Source: Paracoccus sp. (in: a-proteobacteria) (lineage in GTDB: Bacteria > Pseudomonadota > Alphaproteobacteria > Rhodobacterales > Rhodobacteraceae). Taken from it: a stretch of 64,000 bases of DNA. The stretch is taken from NCBI RefSeq assembly GCF_030538755.1, contig NZ_JAUNTJ010000001.1:62001-126000 (forward strand). Direction: 5' to 3'. The notes under the pieces are model-generated. The model ran no database searches, had not been told where the DNA came from, and was given only the letters and a program-made list of their open reading frames with translations. This document shows, one piece after another, positions 27,818 through 36,384 of the stretch (positions within the stretch are counted from its first letter, which is position 1; every line of letters begins with the position of its first letter). The position numbers were made by a program, and so were the translations under genes.

Positions 27818-28393
27818 ATGACACAGGAAACCCCCACTGCTGATTCTCCGCGCGACCGGCTGCTGACGGCCGCAGCGGCGCTGTTTTATAATGACGGCAT
27901 TAACGCCACCGGCACCGATGCGATCATCCGGCGGGCCGATGTGGCGCGGCAGAGCCTGTATAACAATTTCGGCTCCAAGGCCGGGTTGGTGGCGGCCTAT
28001 CTGACTGCGCGGCATGATGAATGGCTGGCGCTGCATGCGGCGCGGGCGGCGGTGGCGCAGACCCCGGCGGATCGGGTGCTGGCGGTGTTCGACGCCTATC
28101 AGGACCATGCCGAAGATGCTTATGAGCGTGGCTTTCGCGGTTGTGGCCTGCTGAATGCTGCTGCCGAGCTGCCCGCCGATGATCCGGGCCGCGATGCCGT
28201 GCGCGCGCATAAGGAACAGGTCGAGGGGTTCTTGCGCGATGCGCTGGCCGAGTTGACCGCCGATCCTGAACCCGTGGCCCGGCATCTGGCCTTTCTGCTG
28301 GAAGGGGCCATCACCCGCGCCGGGCTGGAACGCCGCAGCGATTGCGTGGCGCAGGCCCGCGCGATGGCGGCCAAGATACTGGCGGCGCTATGA
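27818..28393 (+). CDS. TetR family transcriptional regulator
   Basis: A 191-residue repressor. The HTH is at about residues 12-58 (RDRLLTAAAALFYNDGINATGTDAIIRRADVARQSLYNNFGSK), and the ligand-binding domain follows with FRGCGLLNAAAELP, a form seen in TetR proteins near transporters. It very likely binds the palindrome directly upstream and represses itself together with the EamA exporter whose start overlaps its stop (ATGA). The inducer is unknown. Confidence 0.93.
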   Translation: MTQETPTADSPRDRLLTAAAALFYNDGINATGTDAIIRRADVARQSLYNNFGSKAGLVAAYLTARHDEWLALHAARAAVAQTPADRVLAVFDAYQDHAEDAYERGFRGCGLLNAAAELPADDPGRDAVRAHKEQVEGFLRDALAELTADPEPVARHLAFLLEGAITRAGLERRSDCVAQARAMAAKILAAL

Positions 28394-29313
28394 GCGGGCG
28401 GGATCAGATAACCGGGGTTCTGGCGGTGCTGTTCGCCTCGGTCGTCTGGGGCACGACCGGCACGGCGGCGACCTTTGCCCCCGAGGTCGGCGCGGCGGCC
28501 ATCGGTGCGGCGGCCATGGGAATCGGCGGGCTGATGCAGGCCGTGTTGGCCGGGCAGGGGATCACCCGCGCGCTGCCTGCCTTGCGGCGCGACTGGCGGC
28601 TGCTGGTTCTGGGCGGGGTGTCGGTGGCGGTCTATCCGCTGGCGTTCTATGGCTCGATGCGGCTGGCCGGGGTGACGATCGGCACGGTTATCACCATCGG
28701 GTCCGCCCCGCTGCTGGCGGCGCTGCTGGAACGGGTGCTGGACGGCACGCGCCTGTCGCCGCGCTGGATGGCGGGGGCGGGGCTGGGGCTGGCCGGGATG
28801 GTGCTGCTGTGCATCGCGGAGAGCAGCGGCCATGCCAGCGGCGGGCAGGGGCAGGTTCTGCCCGGCGTTCTGCTGGGGCTGATCGGTGGGCTGACCTATG
28901 CGGTTTATTCCTGGGCCGCGCGCGGGCTGATGCTGCGCGGGATACGCGGGCGCGTGGCCATGGGTGCTGTGTTCGGTCTGGGTGGGCTGATGCTGATGCC
29001 GGTGCTGATCGCGACCGGCGCGCCGTTTCTGGCCTCGTGGAGCAATGCCGCCGTGGGGGCCTATATGGCGGTGGTGCCGATGTTTCTGGGCTATGTCGCC
29101 TTTGGGGCCGGTCTGGCGCGGATACCGGCCAGCACCGCCACCACCATTTCGCTGTCTGAACCCGTGGTGGCCGCCTTGCTGGCCATTGCGGTGGTGGGCG
29201 AGCGGCTGGTGCCGATGGGCTGGGTCGGGGTCGGGCTGATCGTGGTCTGTCTGGCGGTCATCACGCTGCCCTTGCCACGGTGGCGGCAGGGGCGCGAGGT
29301 TGGTCCGGCGTGA
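28390..29313 (+). CDS. EamA/DMT family transporter
   Basis: A 307-residue membrane protein with about ten hydrophobic segments in two EamA repeats; SVVWGTTGTAATFAP opens the first and GLTYAVYSWAARGLM the second. Members move small metabolites or drugs across the inner membrane. The start at 28390 overlaps the TetR stop, so the pair is translated together and probably induced by the TetR ligand. An upstream TTG reading only repeats the end of tetR in another frame. The ligand, and hence the substrate, is not predictable. Confidence 0.9.
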   Translation: MSGRDQITGVLAVLFASVVWGTTGTAATFAPEVGAAAIGAAAMGIGGLMQAVLAGQGITRALPALRRDWRLLVLGGVSVAVYPLAFYGSMRLAGVTIGTVITIGSAPLLAALLERVLDGTRLSPRWMAGAGLGLAGMVLLCIAESSGHASGGQGQVLPGVLLGLIGGLTYAVYSWAARGLMLRGIRGRVAMGAVFGLGGLMLMPVLIATGAPFLASWSNAAVGAYMAVVPMFLGYVAFGAGLARIPASTATTISLSEPVVAALLAIAVVGERLVPMGWVGVGLIVVCLAVITLPLPRWRQGREVGPA

Positions 29314-29320
29314 CGGGACC

Positions 29321-29353
29321 GCCCGAAGGTGCGTATTTAGGCAAACAGGAAGC
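29321..29353 (+). repeat. Dispersed intergenic repeat family A, copy 3
   Basis: The third 33-bp unit, with GGTGCGTATTTAGGCAAAC and AGGAAGC; CCCGA replaces CCCAA and TTAGG replaces TTGGG, so the short stem is weakened. It lies between the convergent eamA and L,D-transpeptidase genes. Confidence 0.78.
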
Positions 29354-29364
29354 CGCAGGCCGGG

Positions 29365-30015
29365 TCAGATCAGCAGCACCTGCGTGCCGACCTTGGTGTT
29401 GTCATACAGCCATTTGATGTGTTCGTTATACAGGCCGACGCAGCCGTTCGAGGATTTGCGCCCGATCTTGCGCGTGTCATGTGTGCCGTGGATGCGGTAA
29501 TATTGCCAGCTGAGCCACAGCGCATGGGTGCCCAGGGGGTTGTCGGGGCCGGGGCCGACGAAATCGGGCCATTCGGGGTTGCGCTTCTTCATTTCCGGTG
29601 TGGGTGCCCAGCTGGGGCCTTCGACCTTGCGGATGATCTCGGTCCGGCCGCGGCGGGTCAGGTCTTCGCTGACCGGGATCGAGGTTGGATACATGCGGTA
29701 GGTCTGCCCGTCCTCGGACCAGTAGGACAGCGCGCGCGAGGTCAGATCGACCAGCACCGCGCCATTGGTCAGGTCGGTGAAATAGGGCCGCCAGTCCAGC
29801 ACGCGAAAGCTGGAGGTGTTGCGGCGGTTATCCTGTGCGGCGTCATATTGCACTGCGCCGAAATCGGGGGTGGCGCCTGGCGTGGCCCCGGTGATGGGCT
29901 GGCCGGTGTAGGGGTCGATGCCTTGGGCGAATGCCTGCGGTGCCAGCAGACCGGCGGCGCCCACAGCGGCGGCCGAGGTCAGGAAAGCGCGGCGGTTCAG
30001 CGCGGGTGTTTTCAT
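29365..30015 (-). CDS. Tat-exported L,D-transpeptidase
   Basis: A 216-residue protein with a twin-arginine signal (LNRRAFLTSAAAVG, Arg8-Arg9; likely cleavage after AFA at residue 30) and a YkuD domain. The catalytic motif is HGTHDTRKIG then SSNGCVGLY, with the Cys as nucleophile. This matches the ErfK/YbiS branch exported in folded form. It would act on periplasmic peptidoglycan. It probably relies on the tatABC genes at 45921 in the same window. The start at 30015 is fixed by the signal peptide. Confidence 0.93.
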   Translation of the reverse strand: MKTPALNRRAFLTSAAAVGAAGLLAPQAFAQGIDPYTGQPITGATPGATPDFGAVQYDAAQDNRRNTSSFRVLDWRPYFTDLTNGAVLVDLTSRALSYWSEDGQTYRMYPTSIPVSEDLTRRGRTEIIRKVEGPSWAPTPEMKKRNPEWPDFVGPGPDNPLGTHALWLSWQYYRIHGTHDTRKIGRKSSNGCVGLYNEHIKWLYDNTKVGTQVLLI

Positions 30016-30249
30016 CGGTCATGTCCTTCGTTCTGCGCCCGCCCGGTCTTGTGCCGGGTCTGGCTGCTCGATTCTGCCGGGCGCGATATTGCCGGAATTT
30101 AGGCGTCGAGTCTTTGGCCCCGCAAATCAAACAGCCGTCATTGATCCGGGGTGTGACATTCCTGCGGCATCACGTATTCTTGGGTTTGATTGCGCCCTGT
30201 GACCCGGATAATGGGCGGAAAAACAAAATCGAGTGGACGAGGGAATTTC

Positions 30250-30810
30250 ATGCGCAATGTTCAGGCCATTGCCGTTCTGGCCGCGCTGGCACTGTCGGGG
30301 TGCAATACGCAGTTGCAGGTGCCGCCATGGGCGGGCGGCGGCGGAGGTGCTGTTGCGCCCGAGCCGGGGATTGTCGCGCCCGATACCGGGGCCGCGCCGG
30401 TCGCCTATACCATCACGCAATCCGAGGGGCAGCAGATTCCGGGCCGTGTTCTGGCGCAGGTGAACAGTTTGCGCGCGGGCAGCGGGCTGGCTCCGCTGAT
30501 GTTGTCGCCGCAATTGTCGGCGGCGGCGGCGGTGCATTCGCGCGACATGGCCGGGCAGAACCGGGCGTGGCATTGGGGGTCTGACGGGTCGTCGCCCGCC
30601 GAACGGGCGCAGCGGCAGGGGTTTTACGGGCATGTGCTGGGTGAAAACATCTCGGAATCCTATGAAAACGACATGCAGACGCTGAACGCATGGATGCAGG
30701 TGCGTGACACGCGCGACATCATCATGGACCCGACCGCGACCCAGCTTGGCTTTGCCTGGTATCAGGAAGACACCCGCAAGATCTGGTGGACGCTGCTGAC
30801 CGGGCGCTGA
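30250..30810 (+). CDS. CAP/SCP-domain lipoprotein
   Basis: A 186-residue protein. The N-terminus is a lipoprotein signal with lipobox LSGC, acylated at Cys18, followed by a Gly/Pro-rich linker. The rest is a CAP (SCP/PR1) domain: VNSLRAGSGLAPL, AAAVHSRDMAGQNRAWHWGSDGSS, GENISESYEN and LGFAWYQEDTRKIWWTLLTG. The His and Glu of the usual CAP cavity are present. Bacterial CAP proteins are thought to act at the envelope, but the activity is undefined. ATG 30250 follows GAGGGA; the longer frame to 30190 is not supported. Confidence 0.9.
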   Translation: MRNVQAIAVLAALALSGCNTQLQVPPWAGGGGGAVAPEPGIVAPDTGAAPVAYTITQSEGQQIPGRVLAQVNSLRAGSGLAPLMLSPQLSAAAAVHSRDMAGQNRAWHWGSDGSSPAERAQRQGFYGHVLGENISESYENDMQTLNAWMQVRDTRDIIMDPTATQLGFAWYQEDTRKIWWTLLTGR

Positions 30811-30847
30811 TCGGCGGATCGGGGCAAGCAGCCAGCCGATATGACAA

Positions 30848-30870
30848 GGCCCCGGAGATGATCCGGGGCC
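30848..30870. terminator. Terminator between convergent CAP and L,D-transpeptidase genes
   Basis: A 9-bp GC-rich stem (GGCCCCGGA / TCCGGGGCC) with loop GATGA, followed by AGTTTCATT on the plus strand and CTTGTC on the minus strand. It ends the CAP lipoprotein transcript and possibly the opposing gene. Confidence 0.7.
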
Positions 30871-30903
30871 AGTTTCATTGCGACGGTTCAGGCGTTGCGC
30901 CGA

Positions 30904-31443
30904 TCAGGGGTTGATGACGATCGGCACGCCGGGGCGCAGCATGGCATAGATTTCTTCGATTTCGCTGTCCTCGACGGCGATGCAGCCGGCGGTCCAGTCT
31001 TTCTTGCGGGCGTTTTTGGCGACTGCGCCTTCGTCGCCGCGGCCGTGGATGAAGATGTCATTGCCGGCGCGGAAGCCCATGGATTGCGCAAAAGCGGTGT
31101 CCTGCGGGCTGGGATAGCTGACGCCGACCGACAGGTGATAGCGGCTGCGCGGGTTAAAGCGGTCGATGTGATACACACCCTCGGGCGTTTTGCCGTCGCC
31201 TTCAAAGCGTTTGGCACCGACGGGCTGGTTGCCCAGTTCGACGTCGTAGGATTTTACCACCGTCTGACCGCTGAGCATATGCATCCGGCGCGCGCCCTTG
31301 TTAACCACGATCTGCGTGATCGGCGGGCCGTCATAGCTGCGGAATTTGGATGGGGTTGGGGACAAACTGTCGCCGCCACCGCCGCAGGCCGCCAGAGCGG
31401 TCAGCAGGGCAAGCGCAAGGAAATTGCGAATAGCTCGGATCAT
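30904..31443 (-). CDS. L,D-transpeptidase lipoprotein
   Basis: A 179-residue protein with lipobox LAAC (Cys20), a Gly run and a YkuD domain. The active site is IFIHGRGDEG then DWTAGCIAVED, with the Cys as nucleophile. Sequence and spacing are very close to the transpeptidase at 618 (shared EGDGKTPEGVYHIDR and YHLSVGVSYP), so they are likely paralogues with different anchors. ATG 31443 was chosen over GTG 31446 because GAGG lies at suitable distance. A TATAAC -10 and CtrA-like box lie upstream (31473-31505). Confidence 0.92.
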   Translation of the reverse strand: MIRAIRNFLALALLTALAACGGGGDSLSPTPSKFRSYDGPPITQIVVNKGARRMHMLSGQTVVKSYDVELGNQPVGAKRFEGDGKTPEGVYHIDRFNPRSRYHLSVGVSYPSPQDTAFAQSMGFRAGNDIFIHGRGDEGAVAKNARKKDWTAGCIAVEDSEIEEIYAMLRPGVPIVINP

Positions 31444-31472
31444 CACTGCCTCGGGAATCGCGCTGATGCGCT

Positions 31473-31505
31473 GTTATATCGCAGCAATACCTAACACATG
31501 GTTAG
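31473..31505 (-). promoter_or_regulatory. Candidate CtrA-type promoter of the L,D-transpeptidase lipoprotein gene
   Basis: On the minus strand CTAA-CCATGTG-TTAG (31505-31491) has the TTAA-N7-TTAA layout with one changed base per half. TATAAC (31478-31473) lies 12 bp further down, so the box covers the -35 region, as in CtrA-activated promoters. Confidence 0.4.
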
Positions 31506-31507
31506 CG

Positions 31508-32734
31508 TCAGTTCCAGTTTCGGCGGAAATGCGCGGCGACTTCGACATGCGGCGACCAGCGGAACTGGTCGATCACGCTGAGCCGGGTGATGGCGAAACC
31601 GGCATCGGCCAGAATCCGCGCATCGCGGGCGAAATTCACCGGATCGCAGGACACAAAGGCGACGGTTGCGATTTGCGAGGCGGCGATCTGGCGCGTCTGT
31701 GCCTCGGCCCCGGCGCGGGGCGGGTCGATCACGATTGCGTCAAAGCGGGCCAGTTCGTCAGGCAAAAGCGGGCGTTTCGCCAGATCGCGCGTCTCGGTCG
31801 TGATTCGATGCAGGCCCTGCGCGGCGCGCCACCCGGCATCCAGCGCGGTCAGCGGGGCGGGCAGCCCTTCGACCGCGTGAACATCAGCGTTTTCGGCCAG
31901 CGGCAGGGCAAAAGTGCCGATGCCCGCGTAAAGATCGGCGATGCGGGCGGCATCGGCCACAGCGGTGCGGACCTCGGTCCGCAGGGCGGCCTCGCCATCC
32001 TGGGTGGCCTGCAAGAACGCGGCGGGCGGCGGCACCACCTGCGCGCGGCCCATGGGCAGGGCAGGGGCGCGGCGGGTCAGCGGCACCTCGCCCCATGTCA
32101 GCCGCGCCAGATCGCCCGCCGCCGCCAGCCCGGCCAGCGTTTGCGTCAGCGCCGCATCCGCAGGCTTGCCGCCGGTCGCGGTCACGTCCAGCCCGGCGGG
32201 GGTGTGGATCACCGTCAGCGACACCTCGCCACTGCGCGAGGCCCCCGCCGCCACGATCTGCCGCAGCAGCGGCAGCGCGGCCATGATCGCCGGGTGCAGC
32301 ACATGGCAATCGGCCAGATCGACGATCACATCCGAGGCCCGCGCGTGAAACCCGACCAGCGCGCCCTTTTTCGTGCGCCGCCCCGACAGCACCGCCCGCC
32401 GCCGCGACCGTGGGGGCGAGGTGTGGATGGCATCCACCGCCCGGCCGATCCCCTGCGCGGCCAGTGCGGTTTCGACCACCTGCCGTTTCCAGCCGGCCAC
32501 AAAGCCGTCGCTGGCGTGCATCAGGCCACACCCGCCGCAGGCGCGGTAATGCGGGCAGGGTGCGCGCACCCGATCAGGCGAGGGCGTCAGGATGCGCAGG
32601 GCATTGATGCGGCCTTCAACCGGCTCGCCCTCGATCACCTCGCCGGGCAGGGTCAGGGCGGCAAGGGCGCGGTCATCCCCGCGCAGCGCCACGCCGTCGC
32701 CGCGTCGGCCCAGCCGTTCGACCACCCAGTTCAT
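31508..32734 (-). CDS. Class I SAM-dependent RNA methyltransferase, TrmA/RlmD family
   Basis: A 408-residue member of the RNA m5U methyltransferase group. Iron-sulfur cysteines are in CPHYRACGGCGL, the SAM motif is LYAGIGTFALPLA, PPRAGAEAQT is the usual substrate-base motif, and SCDPVNFARD carries the catalytic Cys/Asp region. The target (23S rRNA or tRNA) cannot be settled. Its start overlaps the ABC transporter stop (ATGA), which fixes ATG 32734 against a longer frame. It is the last gene of the hslO operon. Confidence 0.93.
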   Translation of the reverse strand: MNWVVERLGRRGDGVALRGDDRALAALTLPGEVIEGEPVEGRINALRILTPSPDRVRAPCPHYRACGGCGLMHASDGFVAGWKRQVVETALAAQGIGRAVDAIHTSPPRSRRRAVLSGRRTKKGALVGFHARASDVIVDLADCHVLHPAIMAALPLLRQIVAAGASRSGEVSLTVIHTPAGLDVTATGGKPADAALTQTLAGLAAAGDLARLTWGEVPLTRRAPALPMGRAQVVPPPAAFLQATQDGEAALRTEVRTAVADAARIADLYAGIGTFALPLAENADVHAVEGLPAPLTALDAGWRAAQGLHRITTETRDLAKRPLLPDELARFDAIVIDPPRAGAEAQTRQIAASQIATVAFVSCDPVNFARDARILADAGFAITRLSVIDQFRWSPHVEVAAHFRRNWN

Positions 32735-34575
32735 TCTGCTGCCTCGTCCACCGCCAGAAAGCCGCCTGATTGCCGGTTCCAATAGCGCGCGTAAAGCCCC
32801 CCGCGCGCCAGCAGATCGTCATGGGTGCCGTCCTCGACGATGCGGCCCTGATCCAGCACGATGATCCGGTCCAGTTCGGCGATGGTGGACAGGCGATGTG
32901 CGATGGCCAGCACGGTCTTGCCCTGCATGGCGCGGGTCAGGGCGGTCTGGATCTGCGCCTCGACCTCGCTGTCCAATGCGCTGGTTGCCTCGTCCAGCAC
33001 AAGGATCGGGGCGTCCTTCAGAAAGGCGCGGGCCAGCGCGATGCGCTGACGCTGGCCGCCCGACAGCTTGACCCCGCGTTCGCCCAGATGCGCGTCATAG
33101 CCGCTGCGGCCCGCGTGATCGCGCAGGGTCAGGATAAAGTCATGCGCCTCGGCGGCGCGGGCGGCGGTCTCGATCTGATCCTGCGTCGCGCCGGGGCGGC
33201 CATAGGCGATGTTGTCGCGGGCCGAGCGGTTGAACATCGCGGTTTCCTGCGTGACCATGGCGATCTGCTGGCGCAGGCTTTCCTGCGTGACGGTGCGGAT
33301 GTCCTGCCCGTCGATGCGGATGGCCCCGCGCTCTACGTCGTAAAGCCGCAGCAGCAGCGCCACCAGCGTCGATTTCCCCGCCCCCGAGGCCCCGACGATG
33401 CCGATCTTTTCGCCCGGCGCGATGTGCAGCGTGACGCCATCCAGCCCGCCCTGACCCTTGCCATAGGCGAAATCGACGGCCTGAAAATCGACCTGGCCCG
33501 TCACGCGGTCCAGCGCGATGGCATCGGGGGCGTCGGTCAGCGCGTGCGGCGGGGTCAGGGTCAGCATCCCGTCCTCGACCTCGCCGATATTGCCCCACAT
33601 CGCCATCAGCGACATGCTGACCCAGCCGGTCATCTGCGCCAGCCGCATGGCGATGGCCCCCGCAGCGGCCACATCGCCGGGCGTGGCCAGCCCGTCCTGC
33701 CACAGCATGATGGTGCCGCCGATCAGGATCACCGGCAGGATACCGGCGATGACCATCAGCGACAGCCGGAACCAGCTGGACACGACGCCGAAATCCAGCG
33801 CCCGTTCGCGGAAACCGGCCATCGCGCCAAGGGCGGCGCGGTCTTCGTGCGCGTGATGGGCGAACAGTTTCACCGTCTTGATATTGGTGATCGTATCGAC
33901 GACCTGCCCCGTCACCATCGCCCGCGCGCTGGCCCGCTCGCCCGAGCGGGCGCGGATGCGCGGCAGAAAGAACCGGATCAGCCCCAGATAGACCCCCAGC
34001 CACAGGATCAGCGCCACCCCGGCCCAGCCATCGACGCCCAGCATGAAGGCCGCCGATCCGATGACGCTGGCCAGCGCAAAGGCCACCACGTTGACGGTAT
34101 CGGTCGCCACATCGGTGACGGCGCGGGCGGTCTGCATCTGCTTTTGCGCCAGCCGCCCGGCGAAATCGTTGTCAAAGAAGGTGACGGAATGGCCCATGGT
34201 CCAGCGGTGCAGCCGCGACATCACCAGCGGCAGGATATTCGGCCCGATAATCATCGAGGACGTGGCGGTGGAAAACCCGAACACGACGGGCCGGATCAGC
34301 AGGAAAAACACCGCGAAGGCCGCGATCAACAGGCCGCTGTCGGCCCAGAACGTGCCGGGCGAGGACAGCGCCACCGCATCGACCACCCGGCCCAGCAGCC
34401 AAGCCGACATCACATCGGTGATCCCGCCAAGCGCCGAGGCAAAAGCAGCCAGTGCCAGCCCGCCCCATGACCCCGACAGGCACCAGCGGAAAAAAGCGAT
34501 CAGGCTGCGCGGTGGCGGGCCTTCGGCGGGGCGAAAGGCATCGACCATGCGGCCAAAGCGGGCGTGCAGATTCAT
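32731..34575 (-). CDS. ABC transporter, fused permease and ATPase
   Basis: A 614-residue half-transporter of the MsbA-like exporter type. Six transmembrane segments fill the first half. The nucleotide-binding domain shows Walker A GASGAGKST, signature LSGGQRQR, Walker B ILVLDEATSALD and the His switch IAHRLST. It would act as a dimer in the inner membrane; lipid or drug export is the family norm. It lies 79 nt downstream of cca in the same direction, and its stop overlaps the RNA methyltransferase start. Confidence 0.94.
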   Translation of the reverse strand: MNLHARFGRMVDAFRPAEGPPPRSLIAFFRWCLSGSWGGLALAAFASALGGITDVMSAWLLGRVVDAVALSSPGTFWADSGLLIAAFAVFFLLIRPVVFGFSTATSSMIIGPNILPLVMSRLHRWTMGHSVTFFDNDFAGRLAQKQMQTARAVTDVATDTVNVVAFALASVIGSAAFMLGVDGWAGVALILWLGVYLGLIRFFLPRIRARSGERASARAMVTGQVVDTITNIKTVKLFAHHAHEDRAALGAMAGFRERALDFGVVSSWFRLSLMVIAGILPVILIGGTIMLWQDGLATPGDVAAAGAIAMRLAQMTGWVSMSLMAMWGNIGEVEDGMLTLTPPHALTDAPDAIALDRVTGQVDFQAVDFAYGKGQGGLDGVTLHIAPGEKIGIVGASGAGKSTLVALLLRLYDVERGAIRIDGQDIRTVTQESLRQQIAMVTQETAMFNRSARDNIAYGRPGATQDQIETAARAAEAHDFILTLRDHAGRSGYDAHLGERGVKLSGGQRQRIALARAFLKDAPILVLDEATSALDSEVEAQIQTALTRAMQGKTVLAIAHRLSTIAELDRIIVLDQGRIVEDGTHDDLLARGGLYARYWNRQSGGFLAVDEAAE

Positions 34576-34654
34576 GAGGTGACCTTTGGCTGTGCGGCGC
34601 GGTCGGCGCGTGGGTCGCTGGGCGAGAGGGAGGCGGCATGTTGGCGGGGATCGG

Positions 34655-35794
34655 TCATGGCGCGGCCTTGGCTGCGGCGATCAGATCGGCGCGCGGCAGA
34701 GTAAAGCCACTGGCGATCCACGCGGTTTCCGCCGCCGACAGGGCGCGGCCAAGGGCGGGGCCGGTCAGATCGGGCAGCAGATCGGCGGCGCTGATCGGCA
34801 GCGGGGCGGCGCTGTCGATGATGGTGCGCCAGTCATGGGGCAGGGGGGTGCCGCGCGCCGCCGCGATCAGGGCGGCATCCGTCGCCATGGCGGGGCCAAG
34901 GCGATAGGCGGTTTCCTCCAGCGGCCAGTTCCGGGCTTTGGTCAGGCTGTCCTGCGCCTTGGCCTCGGGGCGCGACAGGCGCAGATGGGCGGTATCCGCT
35001 GTCAGCAGGGCAAGGCGGCGGGGCCAGTCGGGGGCGGTGCGGCTGGCCTGCTCCAGCGCGATCAGGGCGGGCAGCGCCTGCGGATCGGCGCCGGGCAAAA
35101 CATGCGGCAGCACGCCGGTTTGGGCCATCAGCGCCACGGCGGGGCAGGGATCGGGGGCGGCCAGCAGCTTGCGCAGCTCGGCCCCGATGCGTTCGGCGGA
35201 AATCTTTTCCAGACCGGCGGATAATTCGGTGCAGGCAACAATGGCATCGCGGTCCACATCCCGCCCATACCACGCCAGAAAGCGGAACAGCCGCAGGATG
35301 CGCAGGTAATCTTCGGCAATGCGGGCGCGGGCGTCGCCGACAAAGCGCAGGCGCCGCGCCGCCAGATCGGGCAGGCCGCCCACCGGGTCGATCACCCGGC
35401 CATCGCGGGCGGCATACAGCGCGTTCATGGTGAAATCGCGGCGGGCGGCGTCATCCTCGATCCGGTCGGAAAAGGCCACTACGGCGCGGCGGCCATCGGT
35501 TTCCACGTCGCGGCGAAAGGTGGTGACTTCGAACCCGGTGCCACCTGATACGACCGTGACGGTGCCATGGTCGATGCCGGTTGGCACCGGGCGCAGCCCT
35601 GCCGCCTTGGCCAGTTCCATGACGCGGGCGGGCGGGGCTGGGGTGGCGATGTCCACATCCGAAACGGCCGCGCCGATCAGCGCGTTGCGCACACAGCCGC
35701 CGACCAGCAAGGCGCGGTGGCCGCCGCCCTCGATCGCGTCCAGCACGGCGATCAGCGCCGGGTCATGCAGAAAGGCGGCGTTGACGCGGGTCAC
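34655..35794 (-). CDS. cca: CCA tRNA nucleotidyltransferase / polyA polymerase family
   Basis: A 379-residue class II nucleotidyltransferase. ALLVGGCVRNALIG and DVDIATPAPP form the catalytic head, RRDFTMNALY is the family motif, and RFVGDARARIAEDYLRILRLFRF follows. It adds or repairs the CCA end of tRNAs. The GTG start at 35794 overlaps the stop of the upstream CoA pyrophosphatase gene (GTGA), which argues against the longer ATG reading. It is a member of the hslO-nudix-cca-ABC-methyltransferase operon. Confidence 0.94.
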   Translation of the reverse strand: MTRVNAAFLHDPALIAVLDAIEGGGHRALLVGGCVRNALIGAAVSDVDIATPAPPARVMELAKAAGLRPVPTGIDHGTVTVVSGGTGFEVTTFRRDVETDGRRAVVAFSDRIEDDAARRDFTMNALYAARDGRVIDPVGGLPDLAARRLRFVGDARARIAEDYLRILRLFRFLAWYGRDVDRDAIVACTELSAGLEKISAERIGAELRKLLAAPDPCPAVALMAQTGVLPHVLPGADPQALPALIALEQASRTAPDWPRRLALLTADTAHLRLSRPEAKAQDSLTKARNWPLEETAYRLGPAMATDAALIAAARGTPLPHDWRTIIDSAAPLPISAADLLPDLTGPALGRALSAAETAWIASGFTLPRADLIAAAKAAP

Positions 35795-36384
35795 GCTGCG
35801 ATCCGCCGGGCCAGAGCATACAGGATGCGCGCCGTCGCCCCCCACAGGTAATAGGGGCCAAAGGGTGCTGCGTGATAGGCCCGCCATTGCCCGCGCCAAT
35901 ATCGCCCCTCGACGCGATAGCGCGCCGGGTCGGTGACATGGGCAAAGGGCAGCCAGAACGCCTCGGCCACCTCGCCGGGTTCGGGCCGGGGGGTGAAGTC
36001 GCCGTCGATCAGCGCCAGCACCGGCGTTACGGCAAAGCCGGTCACGGTGCGATGCGGCGGCAGGGTGCCCAGGATGCGCAGTTGCGCGGCGCTCAGCCCG
36101 ATTTCCTCGTCCGCTTCGCGCAATGCGGCGGCGACGGCATCGGCATCGCCGGGATCGACCTTGCCGCCGGGCAGCGCGATCTGGCCGGGGTGGTGGCGCA
36201 TGGTCGCGGCGCGTTGTGTCAGGATCAGCCGGCCGTTACGGGCATCAAACGCCGCCAGCACCCCCGCCGGACGCAAGCTGCCCTGCGGGGGCGGTGCGTC
36301 CGGGTTCAGGTCAAAATCCGAGGTCGGCCCTGCCGTCACCGACAGGGCCTTGTCCAGCAGATCGGGCGACCATGGCCGGATCAC
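35791..36384 (-). CDS. CoA pyrophosphatase, Nudix hydrolase
   Basis: A 197-residue Nudix protein of the NudL/CoA diphosphatase group. LTQRAATMRHHPGQIALPGGKVDPGD is the UPF0035 motif preceding the Nudix box with AALREADEEIGL, and FAVTPVLALID follows. It would cleave CoA or oxidised CoA to 3',5'-ADP and phosphopantetheine. Its GTG start (36384) overlaps the hslO stop, and its stop overlaps the cca start, so the three genes are coupled in translation. Confidence 0.92.
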   Translation of the reverse strand: MIRPWSPDLLDKALSVTAGPTSDFDLNPDAPPPQGSLRPAGVLAAFDARNGRLILTQRAATMRHHPGQIALPGGKVDPGDADAVAAALREADEEIGLSAAQLRILGTLPPHRTVTGFAVTPVLALIDGDFTPRPEPGEVAEAFWLPFAHVTDPARYRVEGRYWRGQWRAYHAAPFGPYYLWGATARILYALARRIAA

